Positions 18,244 to 28,185 of a stretch of 64,000 nucleotides of DNA are shown here, one piece after another. Position numbers and translations under genes: made by a program. Numbering within the stretch: the stretch's first letter is position 1; each line of letters starts with the position of its first letter. The stretch comes from Sphingomonas sp. SORGH_AS_0950 (GTDB lineage Bacteria > Pseudomonadota > Alphaproteobacteria > Sphingomonadales > Sphingomonadaceae), in assembly GCF_030818415.1 (NCBI RefSeq), contig NZ_JAUTAE010000001.1, forward strand, positions 1,180,501 to 1,244,500, read 5' to 3'. The notes under the pieces were generated by a model, which saw only the letters and a list, made by a program, of their open reading frames with translations, was not told the DNA's origin and did not search any database.

Positions 18244-18924
18244 ATGCTCACCGCAAAGCAGCATGAGCTTGTCTGCTTCATCAACGACCGTTTGCGGGAA
18301 ACCGGCGTCTCGCCCTCCTTCGAGGAGATGAAGGAGGCGCTGGACCTCAAGTCCAAATCGGGTGTCCACCGCCTGATCTCCGCGCTGGAGGAACGCAACT
18401 TCATCCGCCGCCTGCCCAATCGCGCCCGCGCTTTGGAGGTGCTGCGGATGCCCGATCGGCCGGAAAAGCCGGTGGCCGCCGCCGCCAGCGCGGCCGATGC
18501 GCGCCCGCCCGCCGCGAAGCCGGTCGCCGAGCCCGCCAATGACGTGGTCGAGATTCCCCTGCACGGCCGTATCGCCGCAGGTGTCCCGATCGAGGCGTTC
18601 GAGGGCAGCTCGACCCTGGCCGTCCCCGCTGCCCTGCTCGGCACGGGCGAGCATTATGCGCTGGAGGTGTCGGGCGATTCGATGGTCGAGGCGGGTATCC
18701 TCGACGGCGACTATGCGCTGATCCGCCGCACCGACATTGCCCGCGACGGCCAGATCGTCGTTGCGCTGATCGACGAGGCGGAGGCGACGCTGAAATATTT
18801 CCGTCGCGAAGGCTCGATGATCCGGCTCGACCCCGCCAACCGCGCCTATGATCCGCAGCGTTACGCGCCCGCCCAGGTGCGGGTGCAGGGCAAGCTGTCG
18901 GGCATTCTGCGCCGCTACGATTGA
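18244..18924 (+). CDS. lexA: LexA repressor
   Basis: LexA represses the SOS regulon and self-cleaves when RecA filaments form on damaged DNA. This 226-aa protein has an N-terminal winged helix ([36 protein letters not shown]), an Ala/Pro-rich linker (about residues 74-98) and a C-terminal S24 peptidase domain. That domain has the Ala112-Gly113 cleavage site in [12 protein letters not shown], nucleophile Ser146 (SGDSMVEAG) and general base Lys184. GGAGG precedes the ATG. The stop is only 16 bases from the convergent comEC stop. Confidence 0.96.
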   Translation: MLTAKQHELVCFINDRLRETGVSPSFEEMKEALDLKSKSGVHRLISALEERNFIRRLPNRARALEVLRMPDRPEKPVAAAASAADARPPAAKPVAEPANDVVEIPLHGRIAAGVPIEAFEGSSTLAVPAALLGTGEHYALEVSGDSMVEAGILDGDYALIRRTDIARDGQIVVALIDEAEATLKYFRREGSMIRLDPANRAYDPQRYAPAQVRVQGKLSGILRRYD

Positions 18925-18940
18925 TAAGGGGGCGAGCGGG

Positions 18941-21076
18941 TCAGCGTCCACGCGCCTCGCTCGCCACGATCCAGGGGTGCCGGTCCCCCGGCATCCGCGC
19001 GGTTTCGGCCACGGGCCCCGACAGCTGGATCGTCACGCCGCCGCTGCGGCGCAAGGCGAGGGCATCGAGTTTCAACCAGCGCGGGCGACACGCCTCGGGC
19101 AGCCGCCGGTCGGCGATCATGATGTCGACGCGGTCGCACAGCGCGATCAGGCTGGCCCAGGGCAGCGCATAGCCGCTCCGGGTCGCCGCCACCCGCCAGA
19201 CGCGCCCGTCCCGCATGATCCGGGTCAGGCAGATATCGGCGCCGCACCGCGCCTCCGCCTGGTCGACCAGCGCAAGCGGTGCATCGTCGCTGCCGCCGAT
19301 TTCGGATAGCGCATTGCGGACATAATCCCCCGCCCGCTCCCGCAGCAGCGCCATGCCGCCGCCGGTGCGGATCGCGGCATGGCGACCGTCGCCGGTCACG
19401 ATCAGGTCGGGCAAGGGCGCGGCCAGCATGGCGATCACGCCGATCGCCACGCCCGGCACGCCCAGCCATCGCCACCGCGTCCGCCACAGCGCCACCCAGA
19501 GTCCGCCAAGGATCGTCACGGCGAAAGCCCCGTTCGGCGCGACCGGCAGCGCCATCACCGCCCCCGGCATCGCCGCCACCTGCCGCGCCAGCCAGAGCAG
19601 CGCCCCCAGCGCATGGCCGAGCAGCCACCAAAAGGGCGCGCCCAGCCCCACGGGATCGAGCAGCAGCGCCAGCATCTCCAGCGGCATCGCGACAAAGGTC
19701 GTCCAGGGAATGGCGACGATATTGGCAAAGGCACCGTACAGCCCCGCCTTGTGGAAATGATAGATGGCGATCGGCATCAGCGCCGCCTCGACCACCAGCC
19801 CGGTGACGAGCAACGCCCCCAGCTGCCGCGCCGCCGACCAGCGCCAGTCGGGGTGCGGGCCGAACCAGCGCCGCATGGCGGGATGTTCGTGCAGCGCGAC
19901 GATGGCGGTAATCGCCGCGAAGGACAGCTGGAAACTCGCCCCCATCAGGGCCTCGGGCCGGAAGAGCAGCACGATGAACGCCCCCGCCGCGACCAGCCGC
20001 AGCGTCATCGCCTCGCGTCCCAGCGCCAGCGCCGCCAGCACCAGCATGGCGGCGACACAGGACCGGATCGTCGGCACCTCCGCCCCCGTCAGCGCGGTAT
20101 AGCCGATCGCCGCGACCGCGCCCGCCAGCGCCCCGACCAGCGGCAACCGCACGCGCAGCGCCAGCCATGGCCAGAGCGCGAGCAGCCGGATCGTCAGGAC
20201 CATGACGATCCCGACCACCGCCGTGATGTGCAGCCCGCTGACCGACAGGAGATGCGCGAGACCCGCCCGACGCATCGCCTCGGCATCCGCCTCGCCAATA
20301 CCGCCGACATCGCCGGTTGCGAGCGCGGCTGCGATACCGCCCGCACTCCCTTCGATCCGCGCGAAAATATGGGAAGACAGCCGCTGGCGAAGCCCCTCTC
20401 CCCGGCTCGATGGCCGCAAGACCTCGACCGGCGCGAAGCCGCGCCCCGTCGCGCCGATCCCCTGAAACCAGGCGGCACGGGCAAAGTCATGGCCGCCGCG
20501 CGCAATCGGTCCGGCGGGCGGCATGAGTCGCGCGCGCAGGCGGATGATCGCCCCACGCCCCAGACCGCCCGGGACATCCTCGATGGGCAGCGACACCCGG
20601 ACATGGGGCGGCAGCATGATCGCCCGCCCGCGCCCGACGCTGGCCTCTAACGGTCGCAGCATCAGCCGCATCAGCCCGCGCGCCGCCAGCCGGTCGACGC
20701 CCTCCACCGCGCCCGTCATGGTCGCGAGCACCGGGCGGGCCAGGACCGGCGCCGCCACCGACTCGGCCCGCGCCCAGGCCAGCGCCGCGCCGCCGCCGAC
20801 CAGCAGCGCAGCCATGCCGATAGCGCGCGTCACGCGGCCGCCCCCGGACAGGGTGAACGCCGCCAGCCCGACCCCGCCCGCCACACAGATCAGCGCCGCC
20901 CAGCCGCGCGGATCGGGCAGGACGAACCACAAGGCGATGCCCAGCCCCCAGGCCACCGGCATCCACAGCGCCAGCTGCGTCCGCTCGCGTTCCGCCCAAA
21001 GTTCCAACGCCGTCCAGCGCGGCATTTGGCGAGGGCCGCGCTTGATGCTAGGGGCTGCGGCGGCTGAATAGGCCAT
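18941..21076 (-). CDS. comEC: ComEC/Rec2-type DNA uptake channel protein
   Basis: This polytopic inner-membrane protein of up to 711 aa carries the competence domain ([37 protein letters not shown]), which forms the channel for incoming single-stranded DNA. It has an N-terminal soluble OB-like domain (DUF4131 type) and about ten membrane helices. The C-terminal soluble part shows no HxHxDH motif, so the metallo-beta-lactamase nuclease domain of Gram-positive ComEC appears degenerate or replaced, which I believe is common in alphaproteobacteria. The start is unclear: ATG at 21076 or 21025. It is divergent from gltX and convergent with lexA. Confidence 0.88.
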   Translation of the reverse strand: MAYSAAAAPSIKRGPRQMPRWTALELWAERERTQLALWMPVAWGLGIALWFVLPDPRGWAALICVAGGVGLAAFTLSGGGRVTRAIGMAALLVGGGAALAWARAESVAAPVLARPVLATMTGAVEGVDRLAARGLMRLMLRPLEASVGRGRAIMLPPHVRVSLPIEDVPGGLGRGAIIRLRARLMPPAGPIARGGHDFARAAWFQGIGATGRGFAPVEVLRPSSRGEGLRQRLSSHIFARIEGSAGGIAAALATGDVGGIGEADAEAMRRAGLAHLLSVSGLHITAVVGIVMVLTIRLLALWPWLALRVRLPLVGALAGAVAAIGYTALTGAEVPTIRSCVAAMLVLAALALGREAMTLRLVAAGAFIVLLFRPEALMGASFQLSFAAITAIVALHEHPAMRRWFGPHPDWRWSAARQLGALLVTGLVVEAALMPIAIYHFHKAGLYGAFANIVAIPWTTFVAMPLEMLALLLDPVGLGAPFWWLLGHALGALLWLARQVAAMPGAVMALPVAPNGAFAVTILGGLWVALWRTRWRWLGVPGVAIGVIAMLAAPLPDLIVTGDGRHAAIRTGGGMALLRERAGDYVRNALSEIGGSDDAPLALVDQAEARCGADICLTRIMRDGRVWRVAATRSGYALPWASLIALCDRVDIMIADRRLPEACRPRWLKLDALALRRSGGVTIQLSGPVAETARMPGDRHPWIVASEARGR

Positions 21077-21104
21077 CGAAATTCATGATTGGGAGTATGC
21101 GCGG

Positions 21105-22541
21105 TTGAGCGCAACAGATGATATCGCCACCGGGTCGGCCGCCGGCGAAGTGGTCACCCGCTTCGCGCCCTCGCCGACCGGCTTCCTCCATATCGGCGGC
21201 GCGCGCACCGCGCTGTTCAACTGGCTGTTCGCCAAGGCGAATGGCGGCAAGTTCCTGCTGCGCATCGAGGATACCGACCGCGCCCGCTCGACCCAGCCTG
21301 CGATCGACGCGATCCTGGACGGGATGCGCTGGCTGGGCCTGGACTGGGACGGCGAGGCGGTGTTCCAGTTCGCCCGCGCCGACCGCCATGCCGAGGTGGC
21401 GCGCGAGATGATGGCCAAGGGCCATGCCTATCGCTGCTACATGACGCAGGACGAGATCGCCGCCCAGCGCGAGGCCGCGCAGGCCGCCAAGCAGCCCCTG
21501 CGCATCCGCTCGCCCTGGCGCGACGCCGATCCCGCGACCGCGCCCGAGGGCCAGCCCTTCGTCGTCCGCCTGCGCGCCCCGCGCGAAGGGGCGGTCACGA
21601 TCGAGGACCGGGTGCAGGGCAGCGTCACCGTGCAGAATGCCGAGCTGGACGATCTGGTCCTGCTCCGTTCGGACGGCACGCCGACCTATATGCTGGCGGT
21701 GGTGGTCGACGACCATGACATGGGCGTGACCCATGTGATCCGCGGCGACGATCACCTCAACAACGCCTTCCGCCAGCTTCCCATCTACAAGGCGATGGGC
21801 TGGGCCGAACCGATCTATGCGCATATCCCGCTGATCCACGGATCGGACGGCGCCAAGCTGTCCAAGCGTCACGGCGCGGTCGGGATCGAGGCGTATCGCG
21901 ACGAGATGGGCATCCTTCCGGAAGCACTCGACAATTATCTGCTCCGCCTGGGCTGGGGTCATGGCGATGCCGAGATCATCACGCGGGACGAAGCGGTGAA
22001 GTGGTTCGACCTCGCCGCCGTGGGCAAGGCGCCATCGCGCTTCGACCTGAAGAAGCTGGAAAATCTCAACGGCCATTATATCCGCGAGGCCGACGACGCG
22101 CGCCTCGCCGCGCTGACCGCGGGCCGCATGGGCGTGGAGGACGTCGCGCTGCTGACCGCCGCCATGCCCTCGCTGAAGCCGCGCGCCACCAATCTGAACG
22201 AATTGGCCGATGGCGCGCGGTTCCTTTTCGCGACCCGTCCGTTGACCATGGATGATGCCGCCGCCGGTCTTCTCGATGAAAAGGCACGGCACATTCTCTT
22301 TTCCGTACACACCGCGCTTGACGCGGTGCACAACTGGGATACGGAGCTTTTGGAAGACGCGGTACGCAAGGTGGCCGAGGCAGAGGGCGTCAAGCTCGGC
22401 CAGGTCGCTCAGCCGCTCCGCGCTGCCTTGACCGGACGCAAGACGTCACCGGGGATCTTCGACGTGCTCAGCCTGTTGGGCCGTGAGGAAAGCCTGGGTC
22501 GGATCGCGGACCAGATGACCGCAGATAGGAAGGATAATTGA
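21105..22541 (+). CDS. gltX: Glutamyl-tRNA synthetase
   Basis: GltX charges tRNA with glutamate. The 478-aa class I synthetase has the HIGH-type motif in [11 protein letters not shown], the KMSKS-type loop as AKLSKRHGA near residue 255, and [10 protein letters not shown]. The anticodon-binding C-terminal domain is complete. The start is TTG at 21105, with GGGAG nine bases upstream; no ATG in frame is close to the conserved N-terminus. Six bases separate the GltX stop from the GltA ATG-side ribosome site, so gltX-gltA form an operon. Confidence 0.95.
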   Translation: MSATDDIATGSAAGEVVTRFAPSPTGFLHIGGARTALFNWLFAKANGGKFLLRIEDTDRARSTQPAIDAILDGMRWLGLDWDGEAVFQFARADRHAEVAREMMAKGHAYRCYMTQDEIAAQREAAQAAKQPLRIRSPWRDADPATAPEGQPFVVRLRAPREGAVTIEDRVQGSVTVQNAELDDLVLLRSDGTPTYMLAVVVDDHDMGVTHVIRGDDHLNNAFRQLPIYKAMGWAEPIYAHIPLIHGSDGAKLSKRHGAVGIEAYRDEMGILPEALDNYLLRLGWGHGDAEIITRDEAVKWFDLAAVGKAPSRFDLKKLENLNGHYIREADDARLAALTAGRMGVEDVALLTAAMPSLKPRATNLNELADGARFLFATRPLTMDDAAAGLLDEKARHILFSVHTALDAVHNWDTELLEDAVRKVAEAEGVKLGQVAQPLRAALTGRKTSPGIFDVLSLLGREESLGRIADQMTADRKDN

Positions 22542-22543
22542 GC

Positions 22544-23827
22544 ATGAGCGACACCGCGAAATTCAACATCGCAGGCAAAGAGTTCGACTATCCGGTCATG
22601 TCGGGTTCGATCGGCCCGGACGTGGTCGATATCCGCAAGCTCTATGCGCAGACCGGCGCGTTCACCTATGACCCCGGCTTCACCTCGACCGCCTCGTGCC
22701 GGTCGGAGCTGACCTATATCGACGGCGACGAGGGCGTGCTGCTCCATCGCGGCTATCCGATCGGCGAGCTGGCCGAGAATAGCAGCTTCATGGAAGTCGC
22801 CTATCTGCTGCTGAACGGCGAACTGCCGAACCAGGACGAGCTGTCGGGCTTCACCAACACCATCACGCGCCACACCATGGTGCATGAGCAGCTGGCGGCG
22901 TTCTTCCGTGGCTTCCGCCGCGACGCGCACCCGATGGCGATCATGTGCGGCGTGGTCGGCGCGCTGTCGGCCTTCTATCACGACTCGACCGACATCCATG
23001 ACCCGGTGCAGCGCACCATCGCCTCGCACCGCCTGATCGCCAAGATTCCGACGATCGCGGCGATGGCGTACAAGTACAGCGTGGGCCAGCCCTTCCTGTA
23101 CCCGGACAACTCGCTGTCCTACACCGGCAACTTCCTGCGCATGACCTTCGGCGTCCCCGCCGAGCCCTATGAAGTGAACCCGGCCGTCGAAAAGGCGATG
23201 GACCGCATCTTCATCCTGCACGCCGATCACGAGCAGAACGCCTCGACCTCGACCGTTCGTCTGGCGGGCTCGTCGGGCGCCAATCCGTTCGCCTGCATCG
23301 CGGCGGGTATCGCCTGCCTCTGGGGTCCGGCGCATGGCGGCGCGAACGAAGCCGCGCTCAACATGCTGCGCGAGATCGGCACGCCCGATCGCATCCCCGA
23401 GTTCATCGCGCGCGCCAAGGACAAGAACGATCCGTTCCGCCTGATGGGCTTCGGTCACCGCGTGTACAAGAATTACGACCCGCGCGCGACCGTGATGCAG
23501 AAGACCGTGCGCGAAGTGTTCGACGCGCTGAAGGTCAATGATCCGCTGTTCGAGACGGCGCTCCGCCTCGAAGAGATCGCGCTGAGCGACGATTATTTCG
23601 TCGAGAAGAAGCTGTTCCCGAACGTCGACTTCTATTCGGGCGTGATCCTGTCGGCGATCGGCTTCCCGACCGAGATGTTCACCGTTCTGTTCGCGCTCGC
23701 CCGCACCGTCGGCTGGGTCGCGCAGTGGAACGAGATGATCACCGACCCCGACCAGAAGATCGGCCGTCCGCGTCAGCTGTACACCGGCCCGACGCAGCGT
23801 TCGTACGTTCCGGTCGAGCAGCGCTAA
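22544..23827 (+). CDS. gltA: Citrate synthase (type II)
   Basis: GltA condenses oxaloacetate and acetyl-CoA to start the TCA cycle. The 427-aa protein is the hexameric, NADH-sensitive Gram-negative type by length. It shows the catalytic His residues in [12 protein letters not shown] and [15 protein letters not shown], the catalytic Asp region before [11 protein letters not shown], and the CoA-binding C-terminus. AGGAAGGA lies ten bases before the ATG at 22544. A small membrane protein gene follows after three bases. Confidence 0.96.
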   Translation: MSDTAKFNIAGKEFDYPVMSGSIGPDVVDIRKLYAQTGAFTYDPGFTSTASCRSELTYIDGDEGVLLHRGYPIGELAENSSFMEVAYLLLNGELPNQDELSGFTNTITRHTMVHEQLAAFFRGFRRDAHPMAIMCGVVGALSAFYHDSTDIHDPVQRTIASHRLIAKIPTIAAMAYKYSVGQPFLYPDNSLSYTGNFLRMTFGVPAEPYEVNPAVEKAMDRIFILHADHEQNASTSTVRLAGSSGANPFACIAAGIACLWGPAHGGANEAALNMLREIGTPDRIPEFIARAKDKNDPFRLMGFGHRVYKNYDPRATVMQKTVREVFDALKVNDPLFETALRLEEIALSDDYFVEKKLFPNVDFYSGVILSAIGFPTEMFTVLFALARTVGWVAQWNEMITDPDQKIGRPRQLYTGPTQRSYVPVEQR

Positions 23828-23830
23828 GCC

Positions 23831-24043
23831 ATGAACCGGTTCCGGCCGATCCTGATCGCCATCGGTGTCATGCTGACGCTGACCGGGCTTTTATGGATCG
23901 GTCAGGGGCTGGGCTATATCCACTGGCCCGAACAGAGCTTCATGCTCGGCCAGGGCCAGTGGGCCGATCGCGGGGCCTTTGTCGCGGTGGCGGGATTGCT
24001 GATGATCCTGATCGCGCGAAGGCTGCCCCGGCGGCGGCGCTGA
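23831..24043 (+). CDS. Small two-helix membrane protein
   Basis: This is a 70-aa protein with two predicted membrane helices (ILIAIGVMLTLTGLLWIGQG and GAFVAVAGLLMILIA), a short loop with YIHWPEQSFM, and a basic RRLPRRRR tail that should face the cytoplasm. I recognise no function. It sits three bases after gltA, probably in the same transcript, and is followed by a strong terminator. Confidence 0.7.
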   Translation: MNRFRPILIAIGVMLTLTGLLWIGQGLGYIHWPEQSFMLGQGQWADRGAFVAVAGLLMILIARRLPRRRR

Positions 24044-24061
24044 ACGGATCGCGACGACAGG

Positions 24062-24089
24062 AAAAGGGCTCCTTCGGGAGCCCTTTTTA
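24062..24089 (+). terminator. Rho-independent terminator of gltX-gltA operon
   Basis: The stem AAAAGGGCTCC-TTCG-GGAGCCCTTTTT is a perfect GC-rich hairpin with a UUCG loop and a T-tract. It ends at the 3' edge of the convergent kinase-like gene and has an A-tract on the other side, so it could work in both directions. Confidence 0.92.
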
Positions 24090-25430
24090 TTGGGCGCGCA
24101 GCCCGAAGGTGAAGGTCGCGCCCTCGCCCGGCACGCTCTCGACGCTCAGATCGCCCCCCATCGCGCGCGCCAGACGGCGCGCGATGTAGAGGCCCAGGCC
24201 GTTGCCGCCGGGCTCGGACGGGTCGACCCGCTCGAACTTCTCGAAGATGCGCCGCTGATCCTCGGGGGCGATCCCCTTGCCCTGGTCGGTGACGCGGACC
24301 AGCGCCCATTCCTCCTCGCGCGTGACGCCGATGACCACCTCGCCGCCTTCCGGCGAATAGCGCAGCGCGTTGCCGATCAGGTTGATCAGGATCTGGAGCG
24401 AACGGCCGAAATCGCCGGTCGCGGGCATGGTCTCCGCCGGATCGGGGCGGCGCACCCGGACCCCCGCCGCATCGGCGCGAACCGCGAGCAGCCCGGCCGC
24501 CCGGCGGGCGACGTCGGCCAGGTCCATCGGCGTGGCGGGCAGCGTGAAATCGGGCTGCTCGACCGCCTGCAACTCGACCAGATTGTCGACCAGCCCGAGC
24601 AGATGCCGACCGGCATGCGCGATATCGCTGGCATATTCGGCATAATCGGCCGCGATCGGCCCGTCCGCCCGTGCGGCGATGCTGTCGGCATTGGCGACGA
24701 TCCGCGCCAGCGGCGTACGCAGCGCTCGGTCCAGCCCGGCGGTGAAGCTCTCGGTCAGCGGCGGATCGCCCAGCATGGCGGCCGGATCCTCGTCCCCACC
24801 CTCCGGATCGACCAGATAGGTCGCGCCGATCAGCCCCGCTATGCCGCCCATCCCGTCATGGCGCACCGCCGCCGACAGCCGGACCGCCGCATCGGTCGGC
24901 ACCAGCCGCGCGCCCCGTCCGTCGAGCGGGGCCGCCTCGTTGAACAGCCCCGCCTCGCCGGTATCGAAGGCGAACAGCGCGCTGAGCGGACGCCCCAGCA
25001 GCGCGGTGGCGTCGATGCCATGATGCAGGCCGGCTTCGGGCGAAAGGAATGTCAGGCGCAGCGCGGCGTCGGTTTCCCAGCGGAAGTCGGCACCCGCCGT
25101 CGCATAATCGGGAGGCGTCGCGCGCGGCTTCCACGCCGCCCGGTCGCGCCAGCCACTGACGCTCAGCCGGATCTGCCCCGTCTCTGGCCGGGCCTGGACC
25201 CAGAGGTCGAGATCGCCCTCGTCATCGGCAACGACGACCCGGCGCGACACCGCCACGCCCAGCCGCCGTGCGAGTCGGGCGATCCGCGCGATCGGCGCCA
25301 CCGCCAGCCGGTCGGACGAGTCGCCGCCCGCGCGGATGTGCAACAGCTCGATCGGCGGGTCGGCCGACAGGATACGGTCGCTGCCGTCCAGGATGGCCCG
25401 CGCCACCATCGATTCGCCGGGGCCGCTCAT
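24087..25430 (-). CDS. Sensor-kinase-like protein lacking the phospho-acceptor histidine
   Basis: The product is 447 aa and has no membrane segment. An N-terminal region of unknown fold is followed by a PAS-like part (FRWETDAALRLTFLSPEAG), then a HisKA-like dimerisation helix and an intact HATPase_c domain: the N box NLIGNALRYSPEGG, the G1 box VTDQGKGIAPEDQRRIFEKF and the G2 box GGNGLGLYIARRLA. The H box reads FTAGLDRALRTPL, where the family norm is SHELRTPL, so the histidine is Arg235. It may bind ATP but cannot autophosphorylate at the normal site. The start is ATG 25430; a GTG at 25439 would overlap the upstream stop. It probably forms an operon with the DUF2336 gene. Confidence 0.85.
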   Translation of the reverse strand: MSGPGESMVARAILDGSDRILSADPPIELLHIRAGGDSSDRLAVAPIARIARLARRLGVAVSRRVVVADDEGDLDLWVQARPETGQIRLSVSGWRDRAAWKPRATPPDYATAGADFRWETDAALRLTFLSPEAGLHHGIDATALLGRPLSALFAFDTGEAGLFNEAAPLDGRGARLVPTDAAVRLSAAVRHDGMGGIAGLIGATYLVDPEGGDEDPAAMLGDPPLTESFTAGLDRALRTPLARIVANADSIAARADGPIAADYAEYASDIAHAGRHLLGLVDNLVELQAVEQPDFTLPATPMDLADVARRAAGLLAVRADAAGVRVRRPDPAETMPATGDFGRSLQILINLIGNALRYSPEGGEVVIGVTREEEWALVRVTDQGKGIAPEDQRRIFEKFERVDPSEPGGNGLGLYIARRLARAMGGDLSVESVPGEGATFTFGLRAQ

Positions 25431-25435
25431 CGCGA

Positions 25436-26500
25436 TCACCGGCGGACAGCCCCGTCCAGTCGGTCGATCGCATCGCGAAACCCGCGCGGCAGGGTCAACG
25501 GGGCGAGCGCACGCCTGGCATCCTCGACCGTGACCGTCATGATCGCGTCCAGCGCGTCGGCGAACCCCTCGATATCGCGGGCGCCATCCGCCTCGCTCAG
25601 CGCCAGCCCGATCCGGCCCAGCGTCGCCCGGTTCATGTCGAGCGCACGCAGCACCAGCCACAGGCGATCCCCCTCCGGCTCCAGCACGATGTCGCGCATA
25701 TCGGCATCGTCGATGCCGGTCCCGCGCGCGAGAAAGGCGATGAACAAGCCCAGTTGCCGGTCGGACAGGCTCTCGACCAGCAGTTCGGGCAATTCCCCGG
25801 CCCGCGCATCGATCGCCGCCGCCAGCCGACGCGCGGCCACGTCCGGCCGAATCCCGTCCGCCTGCGCCGCCAGCAGATGATCCGCCGCCAGCGTCAGCGC
25901 GCGGTCGAGCGTGGGGTCGTCACCATCACGCAGCGCGGCGGCCACGGTCCAGACCAGCTGGCGGTGAAGCGCTTCGGGCAGACAGGGCGCGACGCTCCCC
26001 TGCCCGGCCGCCCGGCTCGCCCCCTCGGCCAGCAGCACGGCACGTGCGGCGTCGGAGACATTGGGGTCGGGCGCCTCGGCCAGCCGTACGAGCAGGCTCG
26101 TGCCGTCGCTCGCCAACGCCTCGGTCGGCAGGGCGTCGGCCAGCAGCCGCTGGCGCAGTTGCGCGACGAGTTCGGTCACCAGTTCGGGATCGGCGAGCAG
26201 CCCGGCCCGGCGCAGCCGCTCGACGGTGGCGGCCACGGGGCTGCGCCATGCGACCTCGCCCTCCATGTACAGCCCCGCCTGGTGCCGCAGGTCGCGCGCC
26301 ACCCCCTCGACCAGATCGTGCAGCCGCGCGATGACGGTCAGCCGGATGCGTTCGCTCAACCGACCATCGTCATCCAGCCCCAGATCGACCAGCGCCGCCC
26401 GCCGCCGCCGCGTATCGCGCGCGCGCGCCGACGCGACCCGCGCGGACAATCGCGCGCCCTGCCAATGCACGGCATGATAAGGGTCCGGGTCGACCGCCAT
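25436..26500 (-). CDS. DUF2336-like protein
   Basis: This 354-aa soluble protein is rich in Arg, Ala and Leu with HEAT-like helical pairs. The C-terminal half (DRQLGLFIAFLARGTGIDDA, LVLRALDMNRATLGRIGLAL) fits the DUF2336 family, which has no known biochemical role; some members sit next to two-component genes. Here it ends within a few bases of the start of the kinase-like gene, so the two proteins probably act together. A TTAA-N7-CTAA element (26525-26539), one mismatch from a CtrA box, lies 25 bases upstream of the start. Confidence 0.75.
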   Translation of the reverse strand: MAVDPDPYHAVHWQGARLSARVASARARDTRRRRAALVDLGLDDDGRLSERIRLTVIARLHDLVEGVARDLRHQAGLYMEGEVAWRSPVAATVERLRRAGLLADPELVTELVAQLRQRLLADALPTEALASDGTSLLVRLAEAPDPNVSDAARAVLLAEGASRAAGQGSVAPCLPEALHRQLVWTVAAALRDGDDPTLDRALTLAADHLLAAQADGIRPDVAARRLAAAIDARAGELPELLVESLSDRQLGLFIAFLARGTGIDDADMRDIVLEPEGDRLWLVLRALDMNRATLGRIGLALSEADGARDIEGFADALDAIMTVTVEDARRALAPLTLPRGFRDAIDRLDGAVRR

Positions 26501-26524
26501 TCCGAACCGCTAACCCGTTTGATC

Positions 26525-26539
26525 TTAATGCGACACTAA
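26525..26539 (-). promoter_or_regulatory. Candidate CtrA-like site
   Basis: TTAA-TGCGACA-CTAA matches the TTAA-N7-TTAA CtrA consensus except at one base and sits just upstream of the DUF2336/kinase-like unit. Short sites like this occur by chance, so the call is weak. Confidence 0.25.
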
Positions 26540-27720
26540 ACTTGCGCGCGTAATGTCTCGATTGCGGACGCCAGGGTCGCAATCGCATAGATGCTGGCCA
26601 GCACCAGCCCCCACAGGCCGATGCCGAGCAGCGTCGCGGGCAGGATCACTAACAGATAGGCGGGCGGGCTCGCCCACCAGCGGCGGCGGAAACGATAGAG
26701 TGCGGCGCGCTCCGCCAATATGCCGAGGACGACCAGCACCAGCGCCATGGCCAGCCCCAGATCGTCGGCCCAGGCCCGGTAATGCTGCCACCCCAGCGCC
26801 ATGATGGCGAGCGCCGTCAGCACCGCGATCGCGGCCGACAGCGCGCGCGCCGCCCCCTGTTCGTCGCGCAACCCCGCCAGCGTCTCGCCCAGCCCCAGCC
26901 CCAGCGTGCCGATCATCGCCAGGAACAGGCCAAGCCCCGGAAATCCCGTCAGGATCAGGATCAGCCCGAGCAGCCCGGCGCCGCCCCCGACCCCGCCCGC
27001 GACATGGGCGGGCACCGAGCGTTCGACCAGCCGGGGCAGCGCCAGCCGGGCGATCGGCGCCAGGATATAGCGATCGAACCAGCTCCGCCGTCCCGACACC
27101 AGCCGCGCGACGACCGCCCGCCCCCGCGCGTCCAGCGTCTCGGCGCGGTGGACGATGCCGTGCCCGGCCTTCTCCGCATCGGCGGGCAGCAGGATATGCG
27201 TCGCCCGCGCCTGCGCAGCGAGGCGGAGCAGCGTCGATTGCAGATCATAGTCACGTGGCAGCGCGGCCACCTCGGCAACGCGACGCGGGTCGAGCCGCGC
27301 GACCCCCGCCCAGGCCATCTGGCTGCCGACCCGCTCCAGTCCCGCCTCGGCCCCCGCCTCGGGCACGACCATCAGCGCGTCGTGGCCGGTGTCGCGCAGG
27401 ACATGCGCGATCGTGTCCTCGGTGGTGATCAGCCCGTCCGCCAGCACGACCAGGCGCGAGAGCGGATGCAGCTTTTCCGCCGCCTCGACCGCGCTGCGCA
27501 CCGTGTCGACCACCACGCCACGCTGTGCGATTCGGGCGATCGCGCCGAGCAGTTCGGGGGTCAGGCGCGCCACGACGATGATGATCTGCGCCGCCCCCGC
27601 CGCGATCAGCAGCCGCGCCTGATACTCGATCAGGGTCACGCCCGCGAACGGCAAGGTGGCCGTCAACCGTCCGGGACGGTCGTCGGCATCGTCAATCGCG
27701 AATAAAAGGCCGGATAACAT
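26536..27720 (-). CDS. Nucleotidyltransferase-like protein fused to a membrane domain
   Basis: The product is 394 aa. Residues 1-200 have a Rossmann-like GT-A pattern (LTATLPFAGVTLIEYQARLL; RLVVLADGLITTEDT; HDALMVVPE) similar to sugar-phosphate nucleotidyltransferases, but with no clear GGxGTR loop. Residues 215-394 are hydrophobic with five to six helices. The junction FDRYILAPIARLALPRLVERS resembles the entry helix of CDP-alcohol phosphatidyltransferases, yet the DGx2ARx8Gx3Dx3D active site is absent. The layout recalls bifunctional IPCT-DIPPS inositol-lipid enzymes whose catalytic residues have been lost. I infer a pseudoenzyme or a new activity. It lies between the HPt-like gene and the DUF2336 gene, all leftward. 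Confidence 0.7.
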   Translation of the reverse strand: MLSGLLFAIDDADDRPGRLTATLPFAGVTLIEYQARLLIAAGAAQIIIVVARLTPELLGAIARIAQRGVVVDTVRSAVEAAEKLHPLSRLVVLADGLITTEDTIAHVLRDTGHDALMVVPEAGAEAGLERVGSQMAWAGVARLDPRRVAEVAALPRDYDLQSTLLRLAAQARATHILLPADAEKAGHGIVHRAETLDARGRAVVARLVSGRRSWFDRYILAPIARLALPRLVERSVPAHVAGGVGGGAGLLGLILILTGFPGLGLFLAMIGTLGLGLGETLAGLRDEQGAARALSAAIAVLTALAIMALGWQHYRAWADDLGLAMALVLVVLGILAERAALYRFRRRWWASPPAYLLVILPATLLGIGLWGLVLASIYAIATLASAIETLRAQV

Positions 27721-27789
27721 CGCCCGCTGTTAGGCGCTTGGCGCGGCCCATGCCAGCCCCGAGCGCCGATGAACGGATCGGCGCAGGCG

Positions 27790-28083
27790 TCAGAGCCGCG
27801 CGACGACCTCGCCGATCCGGACGAGCAGTTCGGCGTCGGGCGCATCGCGCGTCGCCGCCTGCGCGGCCAGCGTCATCAGCGGCAGCGCATTGACGCTGGC
27901 CGCCAGCCCCTTCAGGCGAAGCGCCGCCTCGCGCCACTCCTGCCCGCCCTCTGCCGCGTGCAGCGTTTCCACCGCATGGTTCACGCCGTCGACAAAGGCC
28001 CGGCGCAAATCCTGGATCACCGCAGGCTCATCACCGGCCACCGCCGCCAGCGCGGAATCGATTGTTCCGTGTTCATAGGTCAT
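27790..28083 (-). CDS. HPt-like protein lacking the phospho-acceptor histidine
   Basis: This 97-aa all-helical protein matches the histidine phosphotransfer fold: FVDGVNHAVETLHAA, then EAALRLKGLAASVNALPL, then an acidic C-terminal helix. In true HPt domains the second helix reads AHxLKG with the phosphorylated His. Here the residue is Leu55 (codon CTT, one change from CAT). It therefore cannot relay phosphate in the usual way and may act as a binding partner or antagonist. It is the first gene of the leftward set ending in the kinase-like gene and is divergent from the coiled-coil gene. Confidence 0.75.
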   Translation of the reverse strand: MTYEHGTIDSALAAVAGDEPAVIQDLRRAFVDGVNHAVETLHAAEGGQEWREAALRLKGLAASVNALPLMTLAAQAATRDAPDAELLVRIGEVVARL

Positions 28084-28185
28084 TCATGGCCGCTTACCCG
28101 GATTGCCCACGACACGGAACAGCGCAAATGACTTTCTGCCGTCGGCAAACGTGATAAACCGACCCATTGTGACACGGGGGCTCGG

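Noticed and set aside
21861..21900. KLSKR in place of KMSKS in GltX
   Set aside because: K(M/L/I)SKR variants are common in bacterial glutamyl-tRNA synthetases, so it is not a sign of altered function.
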